A stretch of DNA of 9,345 nt, taken from Lachnospiraceae bacterium UBA938 (GTDB taxonomy: Bacteria; Bacillota; Clostridia; Lachnospirales; Lachnospiraceae). Below the pieces are notes generated by a model. The model had not been told where the DNA came from. It saw nothing but the letters and a program-made list of their open reading frames with translations, and made no database searches. Numbering within the stretch: the stretch's first letter is position 1; the number at the start of each line of letters is the position of its first letter. This document shows, piece by piece, positions 1 through 6,348 of the stretch. Position numbers and translations under genes: made by a program. Where the stretch lies: NCBI GenBank assembly GCA_002293475.1, contig DBDG01000042.1, positions 1-9,345 on the forward strand, given 5' to 3'.

Positions 1-1
1 T

Positions 2-163
2 AGCAGATTTGCGGAAACTCAAGGTATGCTATGTTGCTATAAGGGAGCGGATATAGTATACTTATGGTCAGAGTTTTACTATCGGACAATAGAGTATGAA
101 CCAAAGCAGCACAGTGACAAGCTTTTGTGCCACTGGCCAGAGAGGAAAATAAATGCCGATTAA
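2..163 (+). CDS. Possible C-terminal end of an unrecognised upstream gene (doubtful)
   Basis: A reading frame is open from the window edge to a TAA at 161-163, giving 53 codons, and it overlaps the first 11 bases of metA in another frame. The translated tail is rich in Tyr, Trp and Cys and I do not recognise it. A stretch this long stays open by chance fairly often. The same DNA also carries a good metA promoter candidate and ribosome binding site, so it may simply be non-coding. I list it only because the gene start would lie outside the window. Confidence 0.15.
   Translation, partial: SRFAETQGMLCCYKGADIVYLWSEFYYRTIEYEPKQHSDKLLCHWPERKINAD
34..62 (+). promoter_or_regulatory. Candidate sigma-70/SigA promoter of metA
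   Basis: TTGCTA at 34-39 (4 of 6 matches to TTGACA) is followed after exactly 17 nt by TATACT at 57-62 (5 of 6 matches to TATAAT). Transcription would begin near 69, leaving a leader of about 85 nt before metA. No S-box, T-box or other riboswitch fold is evident in that leader. The site rests on consensus matching alone. Confidence 0.45.
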
Positions 164-1058
164 AACACAAAGTGATTTGCCTGCTAAAGAAATACTAGAG
201 AATGAAAACATATTTGTGATGGACGAGTACCGTGCCCTGCATCAGGACATCCGTCCCCTGCAGATATGTATTTTGAACCTTATGCCGGTTAAGCAGGATA
301 CAGAGCTCCAGCTTTTGCGCGAGCTTTCCAATACGCCGCTACAGATTGATGTGACTTTTATGAGGCTGAAAAGCCATGTGTCACTAAATACGTCTGTCAG
401 TCATTTGAATAAATTCTACATTGCTTTCGATGAGCTAAAGCACAGAAAATATGACGGCATGATCATAACCGGTGCCCCGGTAGAGCAGATTGCGTTTGAG
501 GAAGTGGATTACTGGCCGGAACTCTGCGAGATCATGGAATGGTCAAAAACCCATGTGACATCCTCCTTTCATATCTGCTGGGGGGCACAGGCGGGGCTAT
601 ATTACCATTACGGGATCGGGAAGATCCTGCTGCCGGAAAAGCTGTTTGGGGTATATGAGCATGAGGTGCTGAAGCGTAAGGTGCCGCTGGTCAGAGGTTT
701 CGATGACTTTTTTTTGATACCCCATAGCCGGCATACGGCTATCGACGAGGCGGCGGTCTGGAACTGCGAGGCACTTACCGTGCTGGCCCGTTCCGCGGCA
801 GCCGGGGTTTATCTGTGTATCGCCGGGGACGGAAAGCATATTTTCATCACGGGCCATCCGGAGTATGACCGCTTTACCCTGCACCATGAATATGTCCGGG
901 ATAAGGCCAAAGGGCTGCCGATTCAGGTACCGAAAAATTATTATCCCGGTGACGACCCCTCGAAAAAGCCACGGCTGCAGTGGCGGTCGCACAGCAACGA
1001 CCTGTACTGCAACTGGATCAATTACTATGTGTATCAGCAGACGCCATATGAGCTGTAG
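153..1058 (+). CDS. metA: Homoserine O-acetyltransferase MetA (MetAA)
   Basis: This cytoplasmic enzyme acylates the hydroxyl of L-homoserine, the committed step from homoserine to methionine. The 301 residues match the usual MetA length. The glutamine-amidotransferase-like fold shows the nucleophile Cys142 in CWGAQA and the His235/Glu237 pair in GHPEYDR. The acyl-CoA-selecting position is Glu111, within TGAPVEQIAFEEVDYW; in characterised MetA proteins Glu here goes with acetyl-CoA and Gly with succinyl-CoA, so I call it an acetyltransferase despite the common 'succinyltransferase' label. The start is supported by AGAGG at 141-145, 7 nt upstream. The gene stands alone on its strand with its own promoter candidate and faces the nuclease gene tail to tail. 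No sulfhydrylase partner is in view. The 5' third looks visibly more AT-rich than the 3' half. Confidence 0.96.
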   Translation: MPIKTQSDLPAKEILENENIFVMDEYRALHQDIRPLQICILNLMPVKQDTELQLLRELSNTPLQIDVTFMRLKSHVSLNTSVSHLNKFYIAFDELKHRKYDGMIITGAPVEQIAFEEVDYWPELCEIMEWSKTHVTSSFHICWGAQAGLYYHYGIGKILLPEKLFGVYEHEVLKRKVPLVRGFDDFFLIPHSRHTAIDEAAVWNCEALTVLARSAAAGVYLCIAGDGKHIFITGHPEYDRFTLHHEYVRDKAKGLPIQVPKNYYPGDDPSKKPRLQWRSHSNDLYCNWINYYVYQQTPYEL

Positions 1059-1078
1059 TCATGATTAGTTGTAGTCAT
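1054..1078 (+). repeat. Short direct repeat TGTAGTCAT at the metA stop codon
   Basis: TGTAGTCAT occurs at 1054-1062 and again at 1070-1078, 16 nt apart. The first copy contains the metA TAG stop. It lies in the 42-bp gap between the convergent metA and nuclease genes. The flanks of the two copies match only partly, so this may be a decayed tandem duplication or chance. The rest of the gap holds a 10-bp perfect palindrome, TGGCCGGCCA (1088-1097), but no hairpin with a T-run that would make a terminator. Confidence 0.4.
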
Positions 1079-1100
1079 AGCAAGCATTGGCCGGCCAGGT

Positions 1101-2135
1101 CTACTCACCGACCATTCCGTCACCGTCGCCGTCGTGCATATATTTGTATAGCCAATGATCGGCATGGATCGGCATCGTAAAGCCGGCCGCTTTAGCCTCG
1201 GCAATGGTAACTTGCCCATTGCCGTTCGTATCTATGCCGGCTATACTGTCCGCCTCTGCGGCGGCCACCTCAGGTATGGCAGCGGGCGGCTCCGTAATGT
1301 TTTCATCTGCTATGTCAGTCTGAGCATTTATCGCGGCATTGACCTCATCCGGATTAACATTGTCAAACTCATCTACTACTTGATATCCTTTCAGGATATA
1401 TTCAAACTTATAATGTGAAGGGATCTGGGTTACCGTATCCGGATATGTTATGGTAGCGACAAAATCTTCACAGCCGCCGGCATCCCTGATTACCTTTTCC
1501 ATATATGCCTGGTCGCCGTGCCGGTTTAAAACGCTGTTCTGTGGCGTAATGTTATAGGCATTAGCCACGCCGCCCAATGAATCGGCGATGATATGTCCTT
1601 CATCCAAGTCTTCCCGCTCGGTTCCCGGAACCTTTGCTTCATCCGGATAATATCGGCTGTTTCCTTCTGTCAGTTCGGCATTATCCTGTAAGACCACTTG
1701 ATCGGCCACCACATTTACCAGCTGGCCATATTCATTCGTAAATGCCCAGTATATTCTGGCACCGTAACCGACATCTACCGCGACATTTGACTGCCGTTCA
1801 CCTGACAAATCCCCGCCATCGACTTGTATTATTTGATATAAGACTCCGTTATATTCGATTGAACCCTGATCCATAGCTTCTTGATCCGAAGTTTCCTGAT
1901 TTGTCGTTGCCGGCTCATCATCAGCCGGAACCTTCTCTTCCAGTTGCGGTTCTTCTGACTCTGACTTTAAATTGCCCTCGTCTTTAACAGAATTTACTGG
2001 GATTATTTCAACTGATGTGTCATCATCATATGAATCAGCCGAGAAATCCCGGTCTTTTCCACAGGCAGTTAAACTTATAAGTAATAATGCAATCAGTACG
2101 CCCCATATTTTTATGCTATTTTTTTTTGTAATCAC
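1101..2135 (-). CDS. Secreted lipoprotein, DNA/RNA non-specific endonuclease with calcium-binding tail
   Basis: A predicted surface-anchored nuclease of 344 aa. It starts with GTG (2133-2135), preceded by GGGAG at 5 nt spacing. Residues 1-25 form a lipoprotein signal: lysines, a hydrophobic stretch and the lipobox LTAC with Cys25 as the lipidated residue. Residues 26-95 are an acidic, Ser/Thr/Glu-rich linker. Residues 95-255 resemble the NucA/EndA-type beta-beta-alpha-metal nuclease domain: DEGHIIADSLGG at 178-189 carries the presumed general base His181, and NITPQNSVLN at 195-204 ends in the likely metal-ligand Asn. An Ala/Glu/Pro linker follows. Residues 302-313 (DTNGNGQVTIAE) form a canonical 12-residue EF-hand loop, and 314-344 are Excalibur-like, ending DGDGDGMVGE. 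It is probably the last gene of the operon, 43 nt after ligA. Roles in nutrient DNA degradation or DNA uptake are plausible but not shown. Confidence 0.85.
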   Translation of the reverse strand: MITKKNSIKIWGVLIALLLISLTACGKDRDFSADSYDDDTSVEIIPVNSVKDEGNLKSESEEPQLEEKVPADDEPATTNQETSDQEAMDQGSIEYNGVLYQIIQVDGGDLSGERQSNVAVDVGYGARIYWAFTNEYGQLVNVVADQVVLQDNAELTEGNSRYYPDEAKVPGTEREDLDEGHIIADSLGGVANAYNITPQNSVLNRHGDQAYMEKVIRDAGGCEDFVATITYPDTVTQIPSHYKFEYILKGYQVVDEFDNVNPDEVNAAINAQTDIADENITEPPAAIPEVAAAEADSIAGIDTNGNGQVTIAEAKAAGFTMPIHADHWLYKYMHDGDGDGMVGE

Positions 2136-2178
2136 CCTTACTCCCTCTATCTTTTGTATATTCTATTCCGTAAGCTGA

Positions 2179-4167
2179 TCATTGCGCTGTCTCGGACTTA
2201 AGATACCGTCCGTTAAACTCCTCCTCTGTCAGCACTTCTACCCCCAGTTCCTTCGCCTTTTTGTTTTTAGCGGAGGAAGAGGCCGCGTCATTGTTGATCA
2301 GCGCCGTAGTTTTCCCGGTCACGCTCCCGGTCACTTTTCCGCCGCGCTGTTCGATGACTTCCTTTAAGCCGTTTCGGCTTTCATAGCCGTATAGGCTTCC
2401 CGTTATCACAAAAGTAAGCCCGGCTAGGTTTGGCTGTCCGGCGGCCGTTCCGGCGGCCGGGGCGGCCGCGATCTCCACCTCGGCCAGCAGTTCATCCAGC
2501 TGCCTGTTATGTTCGGGCGTCCGGAAAAAATCATGGAAGACTGTGGCAATCACTCCGCCGATCCCTTCGATGCCGCTTAGTTCTTCCACCTCGGCATGGC
2601 GCATCCGCTCGATGTCGTAAGCAAAATACCGGCAGAGCATCTTCGCATTGGCTAGGCCGATATTGGCGATGCCCAGACCGTATATTAACCGGGGCAGCGT
2701 CGTCTGGCGGGCTGTCTCAATACTGCTTTGCAGGTTCCGGAAGGATTTTTCCCCGAAGCCTTCCATGGTGATGATTTCCGTTCTGTATCTATCCAGATGG
2801 AAGATATCGGCAAATGTGTGGATATACCCCCTAGCAATGAATTTTTCCAAGGTGGCTTCCGACATCCCTTCAATATTAAGAGCGTCACGGCTGACCAGAA
2901 GCGTGAAGGATTTGATCTTCTTGACCGGACAGTCGGGATTGACGCAATAAAGCGACTGTACCTCATTTACCTGCCTCAGCCGCGTTGCCTCGCCGCAGGC
3001 CGGGCATGTCTCCGGGAGCCTGACCGTATCGCTGCCGGTAAGGTTGGCGGCAATCTGCGGGATGATCATATTGGCCTTGTAAACTGTGACCGTGTCGCCG
3101 ATTCCCAGCTTCAGCCCGCGGAGGATGCTGATATTATGCACTGATGCGCGGCTGACTGTCGTTCCTTCCAGCTCCACCGGCTCAAATATCGCTACCGGAT
3201 TGATCAGGCCGGTGCGGCTGGGGCTCCATTCAATCTCCCGCAGCGTTGTCTCACGCTGCTCGTCTTCCCATTTAAAGGCCAAGGAATCCCTAGGAAACTT
3301 GGCCGTCGCCCCCAGCGACTCGCCGTAAGCGATGTCATTATAGCAGATCACCAAGCCGTCAGACGGAATGTCATGATTCCCGACGCGGCTTTCAAAGCTG
3401 TCCACTGCCTCATGGACTGTCTGTCCGTTCACTTTGACATAATCCACAACGGCAAAGCCCAGCTCCTCAAGAAAGCCGTACTGCTCTTCCCGGCAGGAAA
3501 AATCCCTTCCGGCGGCCTTAACCAGGGAGAAGGCATAGAAGCGCACCCTTCTGGCCGCGGTTATTTCATTATTTAGCTGCCTGACCGAACCGCTGCAAAG
3601 GTTACGGGGGTTTTTATATTTTTCGCCTTCTTCCGGAATCTGCGCATTGATCCACGCAAAATCCGCATAGGTGATCACCGCCTCCCCCCGCAGAATCAGT
3701 TCGCCCGGAAAAGCGACGGTAAGCGGCAGGTTGCGGAACGTCTTGGCATTGTTCGTGACAACCTCGCCGACCTCCCCGTTACCCCTTGTCACGGCTTTTG
3801 CAAGTTTTCCGTCAGAATAGGTGAGGACAACCGTCAAACCGTCCAGTTTCCATGATAAAAGAGCGTCCTGATCTTTTAGCCAGTCGGCCAGTTCTTCCCG
3901 GCTTTTGGTTTTTTCCAGCGAAAGCATCCGTCTTTCATGTCTTTCCTTAGGCAATTCCGCAACTGCTTCATATCCTACATGTAGGGTCGGACTGTTGGCC
4001 AAGGTGACCCCGGTTTCTTTTTCTAAATCCGCCAGTTCATCATAGAGCCGGTCATATTCATAATTATCCATGATTTCACGGTCTTCCGAATAATAGGCTT
4101 TCGCTGCCGCTTCCAGCCGATCCGTGAGCTGCCGCTGATGCGCCAGCTTTGCTTGCATCTTTGCCAT
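2179..4167 (-). CDS. ligA: NAD-dependent DNA ligase LigA (divergent clostridial-type variant)
   Basis: Seals nicks in DNA using NAD+. The frame extends up to a GTG at 4224, but that start has no ribosome binding site. ATG at 4165-4167 has AAGG and GAGGAAGG just upstream and gives 662 aa, close to the usual length of about 670. Numbering from this ATG: Ia-type N-terminus with YYSEDREIMDNYEYDRL (25-41), catalytic Lys107 in SWKLDGL, KYKNPRNLCSGSVRQL (about 183-198), an OB region, a four-Cys zinc finger (Cys388, 391, 408, 413), helix-hairpin-helix repeats, an Ala-rich linker and a C-terminal BRCT domain (about 581-656) with RGGKVTGSVTGKT. Several normally conserved motifs differ: RGNGEVGEV for RGDGxxGED, SPSRTG for QVGRTG, and KANMIIPQ for KAGDVIPQ. 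The catalytic Lys and zinc finger are intact, so activity is likely. It may be the main ligase or a second copy. Confidence 0.93.
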   Translation of the reverse strand: MAKMQAKLAHQRQLTDRLEAAAKAYYSEDREIMDNYEYDRLYDELADLEKETGVTLANSPTLHVGYEAVAELPKERHERRMLSLEKTKSREELADWLKDQDALLSWKLDGLTVVLTYSDGKLAKAVTRGNGEVGEVVTNNAKTFRNLPLTVAFPGELILRGEAVITYADFAWINAQIPEEGEKYKNPRNLCSGSVRQLNNEITAARRVRFYAFSLVKAAGRDFSCREEQYGFLEELGFAVVDYVKVNGQTVHEAVDSFESRVGNHDIPSDGLVICYNDIAYGESLGATAKFPRDSLAFKWEDEQRETTLREIEWSPSRTGLINPVAIFEPVELEGTTVSRASVHNISILRGLKLGIGDTVTVYKANMIIPQIAANLTGSDTVRLPETCPACGEATRLRQVNEVQSLYCVNPDCPVKKIKSFTLLVSRDALNIEGMSEATLEKFIARGYIHTFADIFHLDRYRTEIITMEGFGEKSFRNLQSSIETARQTTLPRLIYGLGIANIGLANAKMLCRYFAYDIERMRHAEVEELSGIEGIGGVIATVFHDFFRTPEHNRQLDELLAEVEIAAAPAAGTAAGQPNLAGLTFVITGSLYGYESRNGLKEVIEQRGGKVTGSVTGKTTALINNDAASSSAKNKKAKELGVEVLTEEEFNGRYLKSETAQ

Positions 4168-4250
4168 TAACCTTGTTTCCTTCCTCACAAGATATTGTGG
4201 TGTGCCCAAATCACCTGACATCACGTCTTAATGTTGATTTACCCTGCTTC

Positions 4251-4964
4251 TTAATCGGACAGGCCGCAGCTGCGGTACAGGCTCTCCAGTTCCTGCCCCG
4301 TTAGCCTGCGGTATTCCCCCGGCTGCAAATCTGCCAGCCGGATATTGAGTACGCGGATCCTTTTAATACTTTTTACCTGATATCCCAGTTCTTTACACAT
4401 TCTTTTGATCTGTCTATTGACTCCTTGGGTCAAAATTATCCTGAGTGTATAAGCTCCCTCTGCCTTTACTTGGCAGGGGCGGGTCATCAGGTTCAGTTCT
4501 TTTAAAAAAACACCTGTTATCATTTTATCAATCAAGATATCTGTTATTTTTTTATCTAATTTTACGACATATTCTTTTTCATGACCTTGGCTGCCGCTCA
4601 TCATCCGCTCGATCAGCAAGCCGTCATTGGTCATCAGAAGTAGGCCTTCCGAGTCTTTGTCCAGCCGGCCGGCATAAGTCACCCTGACCGGATAGCGGAA
4701 AATCTCCCCCAGCGGCTTATCAGCGTACCGGTCGCGGGCGGTGCAGGTAACGCCAACGGGTTTATAATAAGCCAGCACGACTTTGTCAGGCGCACTCTTT
4801 ATGGTTCTGCCGTTGACTTTGACCCGGTCAGCATCCGTTACCAGCAGACCCATGCCGGCTGGCTGGCCGTTGACTTCGACCCGGCCTTCGGCAATCAGTC
4901 GGTCGGCTTCCCGACGGGAACATAGGCCCGCCGCCGCCAGATATTTATTCAGCCTTATACTCAT
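4251..4964 (-). CDS. rluF: 23S rRNA pseudouridine synthase, RluF-like (RsuA/RluB/RluF family)
   Basis: Isomerises a uridine in ribosomal RNA to pseudouridine. An S4 RNA-binding domain occupies roughly residues 3-50 (RLNKYLAAAGLCSRREADRL). The catalytic domain follows, with Asp102 in GRLDKDSEGLLLMTNDG and the late motif LTQGVNRQIKRMCKELGY. The HEKEYVV segment and this late motif fit RluF (which modifies U2604 in E. coli) better than RsuA, but the exact target cannot be fixed from sequence; RluB is the alternative. The 237 aa are normal for the smaller members. The start overlaps the preceding membrane-protein gene by 20 nt. The nearest clear Shine-Dalgarno (AAAGGAG, 4978-4984) is 13 nt away, so translational coupling to the upstream gene is likely. 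Confidence 0.88.
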   Translation of the reverse strand: MSIRLNKYLAAAGLCSRREADRLIAEGRVEVNGQPAGMGLLVTDADRVKVNGRTIKSAPDKVVLAYYKPVGVTCTARDRYADKPLGEIFRYPVRVTYAGRLDKDSEGLLLMTNDGLLIERMMSGSQGHEKEYVVKLDKKITDILIDKMITGVFLKELNLMTRPCQVKAEGAYTLRIILTQGVNRQIKRMCKELGYQVKSIKRIRVLNIRLADLQPGEYRRLTGQELESLYRSCGLSD

Positions 4965-6333
4965 CCGCTTTCATGTTCTCCTTTGATTTTCTCCTTGACT
5001 TTTCGCTGATTTTCTCCTTAATTTTGTCAATCTGCTCTTCAAAAGACTTCTGCCAGATCACCGGCCGGTACAGCGACTTCATGATCTTTACCGCTTTATC
5101 ATCCTGACCCTCGGCAATCATGAAATCATACTTGCCTTCCTTGCTTCCGAAGGTGACGGAAGCCTTCGCGTCAATCAGCTGCCGCAGATAGGTGATCATA
5201 TTCTGTCTTGTGGCCGCCTGGTCATATATGTTGATAAAACTATAGCCGGGGTGCTGTTCATCGATACTGGTTACCAAGCGGATGCTCGCCCCGATGGGGC
5301 TTTCCCGGATCACTTTTACGATGTCTATGATGGCCGGTGTTACATCAATAACATACAGGCTGAGGACATTCATGTTGTCCGGAAGCTTGGCGCAGACAAA
5401 ATTGCGGTAGGGATTGGTCCGCAGATCCCGGTATATTTCCTGCATGGCCATATTCTTAAAATCTTCAAAGTAAATGATCATCGTATCTTGGATCAGCGTA
5501 TTGTAAAAGCATCCCGCCTGTGTTCCTGCCAGAATCCTACCCAGCGCCGCCACCGACTCTGCTTTCATCGGCAGCTTATGAATGTATTTATTATGGGCAA
5601 TGTCATAGAGCACCGCTCCATTCAGCGCGATGACCGGCAGATTCAGATGCATATCCGCAAATACATCCCGCAGCGCGGCCGGCGTCTGTTCAGTGCATAC
5701 GGTGAAATTGGCTCCGTCGGCGATCATTCGGTTGAGTTCGATCGTACTGTAGGAAGAAATGCGGTTATGTTCATCCGTTAACATATCGTCAAGCGCGGAT
5801 ACAAAAAGCAGTTCTTTTCTCCGACGGCGGGGAACTGTCAGCGAATTGATCGCCAGCGCCACTATGATCCCGATCACACTGTCGAGTATCCGGTCCAGCA
5901 CATAAGTAAGCGGATCGCCGTCTTGGAAGAGGTACATTGCCATACATAGGAAAACCACGCAGACAAAATGAGCCATCTCCGCCTTTCCGATCAGAACCGA
6001 CGTTTTGATAACCGGCACGATAAACAATGAGATTACGATCATCACCGGCACGATACCGGCACCGGGAAAAGCATATTGAAAAAGGCCGAGGAAAATGACC
6101 CCGTAAATCACCCCGATCATCGTGCCGATCAGCTGATCGGCGGCTATCTTGCCGACATTGCCGATATAGGGCTGCATACAAAGAATAGCGGTAATGGTGG
6201 AAAAAAAGGGAAATGTCTGGCCACTTCTCAGCATGTGGATGAAAAAGCATACCAGGACCGCCGCCGCGGTTTTCCATATCCTTTTACCAACATGAAATTT
6301 TGTATTATGAAAAGCAAAATCATGTATTTTCAT
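4945..6333 (-). CDS. Six-TM aromatic-acid-exporter-like (FUSC/ArAE) membrane protein fused to a degenerate HAD (Cof-type) domain
   Basis: A 462-aa two-part protein. Residues 20-167 hold about six hydrophobic segments (roughly 21-36, 41-57, 66-88, 91-115, 118-137, 147-166) with the look of the ArAE/FUSC family. The basic stretch RRRRK at 169-173 should keep what follows in the cytoplasm. Residues 175-425 follow the layout of Cof-type HAD phosphatases: FVSALDDML at 177-185 where FxxDLDGTL is expected, FTVCTEQTP at 210-218 for the motif with TGRP, and PVIALNGAVLYD at 233-244. A YSFINIY...TR segment at 364-376 stands where the family has a Lys, and FGSKEG...FMIAEG at 395-409 for GDxxND. The nucleophile Asp is Ala180, and the TGR, Lys and GD residues are also changed, so phosphatase activity is unlikely. 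A sensing or ligand-binding role is my inference. The tail 431-462 is a Lys/Glu-rich helix. The start has GGGAG at 6 nt and lies 15 nt after hflX. Substrate unknown. Confidence 0.8.
   Translation of the reverse strand: MKIHDFAFHNTKFHVGKRIWKTAAAVLVCFFIHMLRSGQTFPFFSTITAILCMQPYIGNVGKIAADQLIGTMIGVIYGVIFLGLFQYAFPGAGIVPVMIVISLFIVPVIKTSVLIGKAEMAHFVCVVFLCMAMYLFQDGDPLTYVLDRILDSVIGIIVALAINSLTVPRRRRKELLFVSALDDMLTDEHNRISSYSTIELNRMIADGANFTVCTEQTPAALRDVFADMHLNLPVIALNGAVLYDIAHNKYIHKLPMKAESVAALGRILAGTQAGCFYNTLIQDTMIIYFEDFKNMAMQEIYRDLRTNPYRNFVCAKLPDNMNVLSLYVIDVTPAIIDIVKVIRESPIGASIRLVTSIDEQHPGYSFINIYDQAATRQNMITYLRQLIDAKASVTFGSKEGKYDFMIAEGQDDKAVKIMKSLYRPVIWQKSFEEQIDKIKEKISEKSRRKSKENMKADEYKAE
4971..5019 (-). repeat. 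13-bp repeat AAGGAGAAAATCA, three copies, in the 3' end of the membrane-protein gene
   Basis: Reading the - strand, AAGGAGAAAATCA occurs at 5007-5019 and identically at 4984-4996. It is followed directly by AAGGAGAACATGA at 4971-4983 (11 of 13 identical). The first two copies are 23 nt apart, so they are read in different frames (KEKIS versus RRKS). Each copy contains a Shine-Dalgarno-like AAGGAG just before the rluF-like start at 4964. Confidence 0.75.
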
Positions 6334-6348
6334 AGATTACTCCCAAGT

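Noticed and set aside
63..152. Methionine-responsive riboswitch (S-box or T-box) before metA
   Set aside because: The leader is only about 85 nt and shows no S-box core, T-box sequence or terminator hairpin.
1088..1097. TGGCCGGCCA palindrome as a terminator stem
   Set aside because: It is a perfect palindrome without a loop and is not followed by a T-run on either strand.
2155..2160. Internal promoter for the nuclease gene (TATACA on the - strand)
   Set aside because: No -35-like hexamer occurs at a suitable distance upstream; the sequence is just AT-rich spacer.
4165..4224. Upstream GTG start for LigA at 4224
   Set aside because: No ribosome binding site precedes it, the extra 19 residues have no counterpart in LigA proteins, and the ATG at 4167 gives the usual length.
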